A stretch of DNA of 64,000 nucleotides. It comes from Bin52 sp965243345. Its GTDB lineage: Bacteria > Pseudomonadota > Alphaproteobacteria > Thalassobaculales > Thalassobaculaceae. The position numbers and the translations under genes are program-made. Below are positions 34,927-44,054 of this stretch, piece after piece; position 1 is the first letter of the stretch, and every line of letters starts with the position of its first letter. The stretch lies in NCBI GenBank assembly GCA_965243345.1, contig CBDEUR010000003.1, positions 4,650,001 to 4,714,000 on the forward strand, read 5' to 3'. Under the pieces are notes generated by a model, which worked only from the letters and a program-made list of their open reading frames with translations, was not told the origin of the DNA and did not search any database.

Positions 34927-35020
34927 TGCCGGGATATCCGTTGCGACATGGTGGGCATGGTCCCTTTGCCGCCGGTTGTCGTTTCGGGCCGGGGGCCGCA
35001 GACAATTCGGAGTGTGCCGG

Positions 35021-36067
35021 ATGATCGGCAGAGGACGGCGCTATCCACCGGTGATCGTTCTGAGTTCCGGGCGTTGCGGGTCGACGATGCTGTCCAACAT
35101 GCTGAACCTGCATCCGGACCTTCTCAGCATCTCGGAATTCTTTACGCTTCACAGCAACGCCCTGTTCCGCCGATGGCGCATGTCCGGAAAGGGCATGTGG
35201 CATGTTCTTACCCACCAACCGCAACTGGTTCGGTATCTCCTGAAGAAGGATTACGAGGAACTCCTGTATCCCTTTGAAGACCCTGATTCCCGATTTGAAC
35301 GAACGGATGTTCCTCCCATCCTGTGCGTAACGCTTCCCCACCTGACACAAGACTATGAAGCACTGTTCGATGAGATGGAGCCGGTTGTGCGGGGTTTTCC
35401 GCGCCAGTCTCCCGCAAATCACTGTCGCAGCCTTTTCGAGTGGCTGTGCGAGAGGTTCGACCGAAAGGTCTGGGTCGAACGTTCCGGTGGGTCTTCCATG
35501 TATGCGTCGAGGCTCATGCACAGGTTCCCGGAAGCCAGGGTAATCAACATGCACCGCGACGGAAGGGATGTGGCGCTCTCCATGTTTCGGCACCATCCAT
35601 TCAGAGGAATAGCGCCCTACATCATTGCACTCCAGAAGCGAAGATACGATCCCTTCAGGGTTGAAGCGAAACATGATGAATTCTGGGATTCCATGGCATT
35701 GCGCCTGCAACCGTTGAAGTACTTGTCCCGGTTCCCGATCCCGGTGCCTGCTGACCGGCTGGAGATCGCACATTTCGGCGCAATCTGGAGTTCGATGGTG
35801 GAAGCGGCCCAGGACTTCATCCAGAACGTGCCGCCGGAACGGGTGCTGGAAATCCGGTTTGAAGATTTGCACCAGGATGCGGAGCGGGAACTGCGTCGGG
35901 TGATCCGGTTTGTTTCTCCCGATCTGGAAAACGAGGAGTGGGTACAGGAGGCAGCGAGGATACCGAAGCCGACCCAGTCCAGGTTTGCGCGGCTCGAACC
36001 GAAAGAACAGGCTGCAGTGACCGAGGCCTGTCGACCGGGCCTGGAACGGCTCGGCTACCCGGTGTAG
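35021..36067 (+). CDS. PAPS-dependent sulfotransferase, copy 1
   Basis: This 348-residue protein has the 5'-phosphosulfate loop VIVLSSGRCGSTMLSNML (11-28) and the 3'-phosphate motif MHRDGRDVALSMF (about 177-189). It would transfer sulfate from PAPS to a hydroxyl or amine. The ATG at 35021 is chosen because homology begins there; the longer frame overlaps the APS kinase remnant. It is a clear paralogue of the gene at 44055-45113, sharing SSGRCGSTML, WVERSGG and a matching C-terminus (EAARIPKPTQSR versus KAARIPRPTPSK). No signal peptide is seen, so it is cytoplasmic. The acceptor is unknown. Confidence 0.88.
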   Translation: MIGRGRRYPPVIVLSSGRCGSTMLSNMLNLHPDLLSISEFFTLHSNALFRRWRMSGKGMWHVLTHQPQLVRYLLKKDYEELLYPFEDPDSRFERTDVPPILCVTLPHLTQDYEALFDEMEPVVRGFPRQSPANHCRSLFEWLCERFDRKVWVERSGGSSMYASRLMHRFPEARVINMHRDGRDVALSMFRHHPFRGIAPYIIALQKRRYDPFRVEAKHDEFWDSMALRLQPLKYLSRFPIPVPADRLEIAHFGAIWSSMVEAAQDFIQNVPPERVLEIRFEDLHQDAERELRRVIRFVSPDLENEEWVQEAARIPKPTQSRFARLEPKEQAAVTEACRPGLERLGYPV

Positions 36068-36188
36068 AGCACGGCGTGGTGGAGCCGGGACCCCGGACAG
36101 ACCATCCGGTGTCGAAGGATCAGGGGCGCCGTGAAGCCGGCGTTCTTGCGGAGTACCAGGCCCGGGCGCCCGGAACCGGGGCGGTCCG

Positions 36189-37613
36189 GTGACTGAGCGC
36201 AGGGAACCGGCGTGTCAGCCCGGCGACGCTGCGGCGGATCCGGCAGAGAGCGTCTATACCACCGGCCCGGTCGGTCGCCACCTGCTGCGCATGGCCGGCC
36301 CGGCTTCGAGCGCGCTTCTGTTCATCTTCCTCGCCGACCTGGTAACCCTCTTCTATATCTCGCTGTTGCGCGACGAGCGGTTGATCGCCGCCGTAGGGCT
36401 GGCGAGATTCATCGAGTATCTTGTCCTGTCCATCGGGCTCGCCTTCGCGTCGGCGGCGACCGTGCAGGTCAGCCAGTCGCTCGGTGCGGGCGACAAGGCC
36501 CTGGCCGTGCGGCGTGCGACCTCGTGCCTGGTCGTTACCCTGGTTGTCGTGTGCGCCGCCGTCGGGTTGGCGCAGGCCTTTCGCGGCCCGGCTCTTGCCT
36601 CCTTCGTGGATCCCGGAACGGTCCTTGATGCCGCGGACCTTTACCTGGAGATCACCCTGTACTCCGTCCCGCTTGCCGCGGTGAGCATGGGGACGGGTGC
36701 AATACTGCGCGGCGCCGGTGACGTGCGCCGGTCCGTGGCCGTGACCGTTTCGGGCAGTCTGACAGCCCTGGCGGTCAGCCCGGCGCTGATTTTCTGGGCC
36801 GGCCTGGGCCTTGAAGGGGCGGCCTGGGCGTTGCTGGTGGACCGGACGATCAGCTCGGCGCTCGGCGTCGGGTTCGTCATCCGCAAGTATCGTCTCCTGA
36901 AGCTGCCCGATATGGCCGAGTCGGTGCGCGATGCCCGGGCTGTTCTGGCGATTGCCGGGCCGTCCGCCCTGTCGGAGCTTGCGACGCCCACGATCTGGTT
37001 GCTCGCGACCTGGTGGGTAGCGGCGTTCGGGGACAGCGCCCTCGCAGCATGGGCACTGCTCGCACGGATCACCGTGCTCGCGGGGTGCGGCATCATGGGA
37101 TTGACCATCGCGCTCAACCCGGTCCTGGGTCAGAACTACGGCGCCGGCGAAGCCGGAAGGACCGCTGCAAGCCTTCGCAGCGCGGCGGTGTTTGGCGTCT
37201 GCTACGTCATTGCGGTCTGGGCGCTGTTCGCGTCGACCTCCGGCCAGATCTCCCGAATGTTCGATCTGACGGAGGAGGCGGCGGGCATCGTGCATGTATA
37301 CGCCGTCTACGGATTCGCCGCGTTTGTCCCGGCAAGCATGACGACCCTGTGTGGGCCCGTGTTCTACCATTTCGGACGCTCTTACTGGACGACGGTTCTG
37401 GCCTGGACGGCGAACGCTCTGGCGTTGGTTGCCCTGGTCCTCCTTGTCGGAATGCCGGATGGGGAGCCGGTCGCGTTGGCGCTCGGCGCAGCCGGGGCGG
37501 TGTGCGCCGTGCCGATCGGCAGAGCCCTCGCCGGGTCTCTCTCGCTCGGACTTGCCTGGCGCCTTGTTGCGCACATGCGCACGTCGGAACCGTCGCCGAA
37601 GGATACTGCATGA
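36189..37613 (+). CDS. MATE-family efflux transporter
   Basis: This 474-residue inner-membrane protein has about twelve helices in two related halves, as in NorM/DinF-type exporters (LLRMAGPASSALLFIFLADL opens half one; AVLAIAGPSALSELATPTIW opens half two). Conserved features include GAILRGAGDVRRSV and LNPVLGQNYGAG. Its stop overlaps the ATG of the acylase gene (ATGA at 37610-37613), which ties expression of the two. The substrate is unknown. Confidence 0.88.
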   Translation: MTERREPACQPGDAAADPAESVYTTGPVGRHLLRMAGPASSALLFIFLADLVTLFYISLLRDERLIAAVGLARFIEYLVLSIGLAFASAATVQVSQSLGAGDKALAVRRATSCLVVTLVVVCAAVGLAQAFRGPALASFVDPGTVLDAADLYLEITLYSVPLAAVSMGTGAILRGAGDVRRSVAVTVSGSLTALAVSPALIFWAGLGLEGAAWALLVDRTISSALGVGFVIRKYRLLKLPDMAESVRDARAVLAIAGPSALSELATPTIWLLATWWVAAFGDSALAAWALLARITVLAGCGIMGLTIALNPVLGQNYGAGEAGRTAASLRSAAVFGVCYVIAVWALFASTSGQISRMFDLTEEAAGIVHVYAVYGFAAFVPASMTTLCGPVFYHFGRSYWTTVLAWTANALALVALVLLVGMPDGEPVALALGAAGAVCAVPIGRALAGSLSLGLAWRLVAHMRTSEPSPKDTA

Positions 37614-40036
37614 GACGCAGGACGAGACTGTGGGTAGCCGTGCCCGCGGCGTTCGCCGCCGCGGTCCTCCTCGCAGGCGCAGCGGGCTGGTTCTGGCTTC
37701 GCACGTCGCTGCCGGAGCTCGGTGGCGAGATCAGACTTCCCGGTCTCGCAGAGCGGGGGGAAGTGATTTACGACGCCAATGGAATTCCGCATATCCGGGC
37801 GGAGACGGCCCCCGATGCCTTTTTCCTTCTCGGCTACGTGCATGCGCGCGACCGGATGTTCCAGATGGACTTCGCGCGCCGGATTGGCAGCGGAACGCTT
37901 TCCGAGGTCATCGGCGAGCGAACGCTCTCCATCGACCGCATGGCGCGGACGCTCGCGACGGAGCGGAATGCGAAGCGGATCCTCTCGCGCCTGCCGGAGG
38001 AAGCGGTCGGGGTCCTGGATGCCTATTCCGCCGGTATCAACGCCTGGCTGGCAACGCGATCCGGTGCACTGCCGCCGGAATTCGTCCTGCTCGGCTACGA
38101 ACCGGAACCGTGGCGGCCGGAGGATTCACTGACGCGGAGCGGCGTCAAGCTGGCCAACCTGGTGTGGGAGTGGGAGGGTGAAGCCCTTCGCGGTGCGCTT
38201 GCGGCGCGCCTGTCTCCCGCGCAGCTTTCCGACCTTTTTCCCGAGGAATTCACTGGCACCCTGTCCGGGGTCGGTCACGCCCGGACGATTGCGGGACGCG
38301 CGACCGGTGCCGCGCAGTGGACGTCCTTGTGGAAGGCCATGTCCGGCGGCTCGCGATCGGAGGCACAGGCGTCCAATGCGTGGGCGGTTGCAGGTGGCAG
38401 GACGGCAACCGGCCTCCCCATGCTGGCAAGCGACCCCCACCTGGCGTTGACGGCACCGGGGCTCTGGTATCTCGCGCGCCTGGAAGCTCCGGGCCTCAGC
38501 CTGGCGGGCGCGACGGTTCCCGGGGGACCCGTATTCGTACTGGGACATAACGGCGCCATTGCCTGGGGTGTCACCAATGCGGGCAGCGACTTCCAGGATT
38601 TCTTCATAGAGCGCATCAGCGACGATGAGCCGGGCAGTTACGACGCGCCTGGTGGACCGCGTCCATTCGATGCGCGGATCGAGACCATTGCCGTGAAGGG
38701 GCGGGAACCTGTGGAACTGGTCGTGCGGGAAACCCGCCACGGCCCGGTGGTGTCGGATCTCGCGCCCGATTTCGCTGCTCTCGATGGGCTGTTTCCCGGC
38801 CAGCGGGACTATGTTGTCGCGTTCTCCTCCACGCTTCTGCGCGACGACGACATGACCTTTCTCGCCCTGCTCGAGTTGAACCGGGCGCGGAACTGGGCCG
38901 GTTTCACGTCTGCGCTCGAGAAATTCCATGCTCCTCATGTCAGCGTCACCTATGCCGATGTCGATGGAAACATTGGCTTCATGTCGCCGGGGCGGGTTCC
39001 TGTACGGCGCGACGGCGACGGCTGGATCCCTTCCGCCGGCTGGACCGGCGAAGGGGACTGGGTCGGGTTTGTGCCGTACGATGCGCTTCCGCGCGCCTTG
39101 AACCCGCCGTCGGGGCTCGTCGTCCATGCCAACCAGCGCATCGTCCCTGCCGACCATCCGTGGTTCCTCGCCCGCCGCTGGCCACCGCCATACCGGGCGG
39201 AACGGATAAGGGCGCACATGGAGGAAGTGGTTCCGCGCACGGTTGCGACTGAAGCGGAATTGCAGCACGACGAGTTCTCCGGCGCCGCAGCTGCCCTCGT
39301 CCCCCTGTTTCTGGCGCTCGTCGAGCCCGCGCGGCTGGACGACAATGGGAAACACGCACTGTCCCTGCTGCGCGGCTGGGACCTGCGCATGGCGCGCACG
39401 GAGGCGGCGCCGTTGATATTCGCGGCCTGGCTCGCAGAGGTTAACCGCGGTCTCTACGCCGACGAGCTCGGCGATCTCTTCCAGCCCTTTTTCAGCCTCA
39501 GGCCGGGCACGGTCGCTCACATGCTGACGAACCGCCGGGCATGGTGCGACGACGTGACGACAGTTCCGGTCGAGAACTGCGGTCAGACCGTGGCGGCCGC
39601 CCTTTCGCGCGCTCTCGACGACCTGGTGCGCCGATACGGGGACGACATGCAGGACTGGCGCTGGGGCGAGGCGCACCGGGCGGTATTCGGCCATGTCCTG
39701 CTGGGCAACATTCCGGTCCTGGAGCACCTGGCGGATATCCGCATCGAGACGGGCGGCGGCGGCTTCACCGTCAATCGCGGACGGCACAGCGTTGCCAATG
39801 CGAAGGATCCCTTCGCTGCCAACCACGGCTCGGGCTATCGCGCGGTGTACGACCTGTCCGATCTTTCGAACTCGATCTTCTCCGTCGGTACCGGTGCCAG
39901 CGGCAGTTTCCTGTCCTGGCGCTACGACAACACGACCCGACGGTGGCGGGACGGCGAGTACATGCGCATTCCCCAAACCCGCGCCGAGGCCCTGGAGGCG
40001 GCTGCGGGGGTGCTGACGCTCCTGCCGGACCCGTAG
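37610..40036 (+). CDS. Penicillin acylase-family Ntn hydrolase
   Basis: This 808-residue precursor belongs to the family of penicillin G acylase and acyl-homoserine-lactone acylases. The N-terminal helix (VPAAFAAAVLLAGAAGWFWL) anchors or exports it. The alpha chain has DANGIPHIRAETAPDAFFLL and YVHARDRMFQMDF. The predicted autocleavage site and N-terminal nucleophile is Ser255 in EAQASNAWAVAGG. The beta chain follows (LASDPHLALTAPGLWYLARL and GHNGAIAWGVTNAGSDFQDF). The frame extends upstream to 37013 inside the MATE gene, but the coupled ATG at 37610 fits the family start. Whether it cuts signals, antibiotics or N-acyl lipids cannot be told. Confidence 0.88.
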   Translation: MRRRTRLWVAVPAAFAAAVLLAGAAGWFWLRTSLPELGGEIRLPGLAERGEVIYDANGIPHIRAETAPDAFFLLGYVHARDRMFQMDFARRIGSGTLSEVIGERTLSIDRMARTLATERNAKRILSRLPEEAVGVLDAYSAGINAWLATRSGALPPEFVLLGYEPEPWRPEDSLTRSGVKLANLVWEWEGEALRGALAARLSPAQLSDLFPEEFTGTLSGVGHARTIAGRATGAAQWTSLWKAMSGGSRSEAQASNAWAVAGGRTATGLPMLASDPHLALTAPGLWYLARLEAPGLSLAGATVPGGPVFVLGHNGAIAWGVTNAGSDFQDFFIERISDDEPGSYDAPGGPRPFDARIETIAVKGREPVELVVRETRHGPVVSDLAPDFAALDGLFPGQRDYVVAFSSTLLRDDDMTFLALLELNRARNWAGFTSALEKFHAPHVSVTYADVDGNIGFMSPGRVPVRRDGDGWIPSAGWTGEGDWVGFVPYDALPRALNPPSGLVVHANQRIVPADHPWFLARRWPPPYRAERIRAHMEEVVPRTVATEAELQHDEFSGAAAALVPLFLALVEPARLDDNGKHALSLLRGWDLRMARTEAAPLIFAAWLAEVNRGLYADELGDLFQPFFSLRPGTVAHMLTNRRAWCDDVTTVPVENCGQTVAAALSRALDDLVRRYGDDMQDWRWGEAHRAVFGHVLLGNIPVLEHLADIRIETGGGGFTVNRGRHSVANAKDPFAANHGSGYRAVYDLSDLSNSIFSVGTGASGSFLSWRYDNTTRRWRDGEYMRIPQTRAEALEAAAGVLTLLPDP

Positions 40037-40154
40037 CCCCTGCCGGGCCGTCGCCGCCTGGACGCGCAGCAGCGCGCGATGGACGGGATCAACCGCGTCG
40101 GGCGAGAAGGACCGGGACGCCGGCCTGCACGGCCGAAAGAGGGTGGCCGCCGTT

Positions 40155-42611
40155 TCAGCCGGATTGCTCCGCGCCGGGGCCGGAAGCCGCGGCACGGTAT
40201 GCGGCGATGCGGGCCGCCGCCTCCTTCGCCTTCGCAACGACGTCTTCAAAATCCGCGGCGTCACAGGCCCTGGCCACGGTGGCCTGGACCGAGTCCTCCC
40301 ATTGCGCCGCGCCGGCCCCATCGTCCCCGACCAGCGACAGGGCGCATTCCAGACCCAGCAGGAAACTCCCCGCGGACGCCAACCCCTCCGCAGTCGGCCT
40401 GTCGAGAATCCCGCACTCTCCGGCCGTCTTCAGGACTTCCACCGGTCCCTCACTGCCCGCGATCTCCGTATGGTTCTCGCCATGGCGCAGACGCAACCCG
40501 AGCGCTGCCCGTCGGAAATCGTCCGGACCGCCCGGGCCTTCCACAATCGCAGCGAGTGGTCCGCCGCCTGCCTCCTTCCGGCGGGGAGGGGGCGGGCGCA
40601 AGACATCGCCGGTTGACGGGGCATGCCGCAGCAGGATGGACCGCCTGGCTTCCTCGAACCGTTCGGCGAGCCCGTCGGGGCGGTCGCCGAAGACGGACAC
40701 AATCCTCGCCGACGCCACTTCCTGCAGAAAATGCTCGTCAGGCTTCCCGGTGCCGTTGGCAAATCGCTCCAGCGCGCCGGTGGTGTTGTCGATGCCGCTC
40801 GCCGGGGCCCGCAGGTGGACGGACCTGGCAAGCATGTTGTTGGCTGACCACTCCGCCGCGACCTTGTTGAACCTCCTGCAGAATTCGCCGGCATTGTCTT
40901 CCAGGACGAACCGGCCTCCTTCGGTCTGCGATGTCCCGTTCGCCAGGGCGATCATCTCCACGTCCGAATCGAAGGTCATCCGGCGCTCTCCGAGGCTGCC
41001 AAGGGCCACGAAGGCGACGCCATCGCCGGAGATCGGGCCTCGATACGCAACGAACTCGTCGAGGACGGCACGCGCCAGCTGCGTTATCGCCGCGTCCGCC
41101 ATGTTGGAGAGCGGTCGGCCGGCGTCCTGCCCCAGGACATGCCCCCGCATCATCCTCACGCCGATCTGGAAGGCCTGGCCGTTGCTCCAGATCTGCGCGT
41201 TCTCGGCGACTTCATCGGCCATGTCGGTTTGAGACAGGCCCATGTCTTCGATCATTTCACGGCGGGTGAACTCGCGACCGTAATAGAGCCCCAGCAAACC
41301 CCTCTGGGCATAGAGCAACTCGTCAGGCTCCATGCCGATACTGTCGGGGATGGTAATCTGCTGAAACTGCCGGCCGGTAACGCTGTCGATCAGCGGATAG
41401 CAGACTTCCATGTGCCGCGCCAGGAATGGCGCGTCCTGAATGATCTCCGAAATCAGGGGGAGTGACTCGGGCCGATGATGATAGGCCGGGCTGGAAAGTG
41501 CCCGCCAGTCCTTGATCTCGGGATAGAACTTTCGCCGCCATTCCTCGACAAGCGGGTTCATTTTCCGGAACCAGGCCGACGGAAAGAGGAGCAAGGTCAT
41601 CATCGAGCCGTAGTGCGACGGAAGGCTCGGAGCCTTGTCCTCGGGAAGGCTGTGAAGCAATGGATACGGCCTGGTTGGCCTGTCGTGATGATCCGAGTGC
41701 CGCTGAATGGAGAAGTACAGATAGTTCGACGCACTCGAGTGATTCCAGGAATGATGCGGCTGGATCGGCTCGTATCTGCCATTCGGTTTCAGGATACGTT
41801 GCAAACCGTAATGCTGCATATAGTCGACGGCCCTGATTCCCCAGGCTGCGAACAGGGCGATAAACGCCCAACCGGCGAGTCCGTACCATCCTCCGATAAC
41901 AAGGGCCAGGGCGGGCCAGGCGATCCACATGGCACTCCACAGCCAGAACGGATTTGACTTGTGCCAGAACGACAGGCCGCGGCGGGCCAGTCGGCGCTGC
42001 TGGACGCGAATTGCTTCCACATAAATGTAGGGAAGTCCTGTAAAGAAGTAATTGTAGTAGCTTTGCCCAATTCGCGCGGACTCCCGGTCGCGCGGTGTTG
42101 CGACATTCGGATGATGCATGTGCACATGTTCGGTATGCATGTGTGGCATGGCGACCGTGCCCATGGTGAATTCCGCCAACCGCCGCATCCATAGTTTCGG
42201 CCTGTGAATCAGGTCGTGCGACGTTATGGTGACGAGCCTGCCGAGCATTCCGCAAAACACGAGCAAAACGAGACGTTCATAGAGCAGCAAGGTCGGTATG
42301 TTGCATACGGCCCAAAGGACGATGATGACCAGCAATGGATAAACCACAGCCCAGGCAACGAGTATGGCTATATGCCAAAATACTTGAGATTCCGGCGTGT
42401 CACGGTCCAGGTTCGGAACATCGTCCTTGCAAAAGGTTTCCACAATCTTGATGTAGGGAACAAGCGGCAAGATGATCCATGGAATGACCCATGGAATGAA
42501 GTCGGGCAGCAAGTCCAGCGCCATGGCCACAACCAGCGGCGCCAGCAAGAGCGTGATTGAAAACGGAAGCGCTCCTCTCACGCCGGTTCCGATTGTGCGG
42601 GACCGACTCAT
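40155..42611 (-). CDS. AlkB-type membrane hydroxylase fused to GlnE C-terminal adenylyltransferase half
   Basis: This 818-residue protein has two modules. Residues 1 to about 375 are an integral-membrane non-haem diiron hydroxylase of the AlkB family, with histidine boxes SHDLIH (~131), TEHVHMHH (~160), DYMQHYGLQ (~260) and QRHSDHH (~302). Residues about 440-810 match the C-terminal adenylylating half of GlnE: WSNGQAFQIGVRMMRG, the nucleotidyltransferase core ALGSLGERRMTFDSDVEMIAL (~535), LRAPASGIDNTTGALERF, SARIVSVFGD and GGPDDFRRAALGLRLRHGEN. The core keeps G-S and D-x-E, but the third catalytic aspartate of GlnE (VDMRLRPSG) is not preserved (SVHLRAPASG), so the module may be a sensor or a pseudoenzyme. 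The upstream region is AT-rich. It is divergent from a ferritin-like diiron protein. Confidence 0.88.
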   Translation of the reverse strand: MSRSRTIGTGVRGALPFSITLLLAPLVVAMALDLLPDFIPWVIPWIILPLVPYIKIVETFCKDDVPNLDRDTPESQVFWHIAILVAWAVVYPLLVIIVLWAVCNIPTLLLYERLVLLVFCGMLGRLVTITSHDLIHRPKLWMRRLAEFTMGTVAMPHMHTEHVHMHHPNVATPRDRESARIGQSYYNYFFTGLPYIYVEAIRVQQRRLARRGLSFWHKSNPFWLWSAMWIAWPALALVIGGWYGLAGWAFIALFAAWGIRAVDYMQHYGLQRILKPNGRYEPIQPHHSWNHSSASNYLYFSIQRHSDHHDRPTRPYPLLHSLPEDKAPSLPSHYGSMMTLLLFPSAWFRKMNPLVEEWRRKFYPEIKDWRALSSPAYHHRPESLPLISEIIQDAPFLARHMEVCYPLIDSVTGRQFQQITIPDSIGMEPDELLYAQRGLLGLYYGREFTRREMIEDMGLSQTDMADEVAENAQIWSNGQAFQIGVRMMRGHVLGQDAGRPLSNMADAAITQLARAVLDEFVAYRGPISGDGVAFVALGSLGERRMTFDSDVEMIALANGTSQTEGGRFVLEDNAGEFCRRFNKVAAEWSANNMLARSVHLRAPASGIDNTTGALERFANGTGKPDEHFLQEVASARIVSVFGDRPDGLAERFEEARRSILLRHAPSTGDVLRPPPPRRKEAGGGPLAAIVEGPGGPDDFRRAALGLRLRHGENHTEIAGSEGPVEVLKTAGECGILDRPTAEGLASAGSFLLGLECALSLVGDDGAGAAQWEDSVQATVARACDAADFEDVVAKAKEAAARIAAYRAAASGPGAEQSG

Positions 42612-42641
42612 GCGACAGGTGTAGCGGCGATCATCGTAATC

Positions 42642-42692
42642 TGAAACGAAGCAAACATTAACAAATCCTATACAGCTGCCTCTCTCGTTTCA
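42642..42692. promoter_or_regulatory. Inverted repeat TGAAACGA / TCGTTTCA
   Basis: TGAAACGA (42642-42649) and its exact complement-reverse TCGTTTCA (42685-42692) flank an AT-rich core with TATACAG, TATAGG on the minus strand. Related TGAAA/CGAAAC words occur at 42710-42736. The pair sits 31-81 bases upstream of the AlkB-GlnE start and may be a regulator binding site. Confidence 0.4.
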
Positions 42693-42739
42693 CAGAGTAT
42701 TAGCGGTGGCCGGAACACTCGAAACACGAGGTGAAAGGT

Positions 42740-42761
42740 CTCTCCTTGATTTTGAGGAGAG
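42740..42761. promoter_or_regulatory. Stem-loop in the divergent region
   Basis: CTCTCCT (42740-42746) pairs perfectly with AGGAGAG (42755-42761) around an 8-base loop. There is no T-run after it on either strand, so it does not look like an ordinary terminator. It could be an RNA leader structure or an operator. Confidence 0.4.
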
Positions 42762-42958
42762 GGCGTAGTGTAGTGGCGTCGAGTCGGACGGTCAAGCAGG
42801 CTCGGTCAGTGGAAAGTGCACGTTAATGAAGGTCGGTTTCTCCATGTTGCAGGAAAGTTTGGTTCAGTGGCGCTTGCCCCTGTTTTCTCCAGGCTTGTCG
42901 GCGAAGTGCGGGGGTCAGGCTGGGTATCGGCGATACAGCGGAAGGAGGTTTGGGGAGT

Positions 42959-43783
42959 ATGTCGAACCATTGGTCTCCGGAAGAGTTGCCGTGGGAGGCG
43001 TTCGATCCCGGGAGGGTCGAGCCGAACCTTGTTCCGCTCATCAAGGCGGCCAGCATGGTCGAGTCCAACGGGCGCGACTACGCCGCCTATTTGAACCGGG
43101 TGTTCGCGGACGACCAGCAGGTCTGCGAGATGATGGACGGCTGGGCGCGCGAGGAGGTCCAGCACGGCGTCGTCCTGGGCCGCTGGGCCAAGCTGGCCGA
43201 TCCCGGCTTCGACTACGACGCGGCGCTGGCGCGGTTCCGGGCCGGCTATTCGATCGAGATTGATGTCGACGCCTCGGTCCGGGGCTCGCGCACGGGTGAG
43301 ATGATCGCGCGGTGCATGGTCGAGATAGGGACCTCCTCCCTGTATTCAGCGCTGGCGGACCGGACGGATGAGCCACTGCTCAAGGCGATCTGCAGGCGCA
43401 TCGCGGCGGACGAGCTCCGCCACTACGCGCTCTTCTACCGGACGATGAAGCGCTACCTGGTGAACGAGCGCCTGAACAGGTTCGAGCGTATCCGCATCGC
43501 CTTTCGGCGCGTGCTGGAGACGGAGGACGACGAACTCGCCTATGCCTGGTTCGCCGCCAATCACGACAACAGCCGTCCGTACGACCACAGGAAGGCGATT
43601 CGCGCCTGGATGCGGGAACACTACGCCCTCTACCGGCCACACCATGCCCGGCGCAGCATGATGATGATCTTCAAGGCCGTCGGCCTGAAGCCGAACGGTT
43701 GGCTCTCGCGGCTCTCGAGCAGGCTTGCGATCACACTGATAGTCGTCCGCGCCCGGTGGCTGGCCCGTGGTGGTCCGCGCTAA
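42959..43783 (+). CDS. Ferritin-like diiron protein, acyl-ACP desaturase/rubrerythrin type
   Basis: This 274-residue helical protein has two diiron signatures: EEVQHG (about residues 60-65) and ADELRHYALF (about 150-159), plus further acidic residues (MVEIGTSSLYSALAD). This is the four-helix pattern of ferritin-like oxidases and acyl-ACP desaturases. The C-terminus has a hydrophobic stretch (LAITLIVVRARWLA). The ATG at 42959 lies 11 bases after GGAGG; a TTG at 42950 is an alternative. It is divergent from the AlkB-GlnE gene, another diiron protein, so the two may act on the same substrate or share electron supply (inference). Confidence 0.78.
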   Translation: MSNHWSPEELPWEAFDPGRVEPNLVPLIKAASMVESNGRDYAAYLNRVFADDQQVCEMMDGWAREEVQHGVVLGRWAKLADPGFDYDAALARFRAGYSIEIDVDASVRGSRTGEMIARCMVEIGTSSLYSALADRTDEPLLKAICRRIAADELRHYALFYRTMKRYLVNERLNRFERIRIAFRRVLETEDDELAYAWFAANHDNSRPYDHRKAIRAWMREHYALYRPHHARRSMMMIFKAVGLKPNGWLSRLSSRLAITLIVVRARWLARGGPR

Positions 43784-44054
43784 CCTGCCGCTGTGTTCAC
43801 CGCTTCGAAAGGACCGCCCGCCCAGGTCCGACCTGGCGAAATCCATGCTGATCCCGGAAGAAATCTGCCCGAAGGCGTCCGAATTGATCCTGAGCGCACG
43901 GTCATGCACTCCAGTGCGTGATGTCGTCAGCTTCTTGTGGCGCTGTTCGGCGTCCAGGCAGCATGCCGAACACCGGGACCCAGATACAGAACTTCTGAAG
44001 TTCGCCTGTTATCGGCCGCCCGGAAGGTACACCGTTGTCCGGCTGAAGATGCGG

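Larger units (their letters stand above)
42612..42958. other. AT-rich divergent control region
   Basis: These 347 bases between the AlkB-GlnE gene and the divergent ferritin-like gene are clearly richer in A and T than the surroundings and hold no gene. They contain an inverted pair of 8-base sites and a stem-loop, listed separately, and a strong GGAGG ribosome site (42943-42947) for the plus-strand gene. Confidence 0.55.

Noticed and set aside
37013..37609. 199-residue N-terminal extension of the acylase frame
   Set aside because: It lies inside the MATE gene in another frame, is arginine-rich, and the ATGA-coupled start at 37610 gives the normal family N-terminus.
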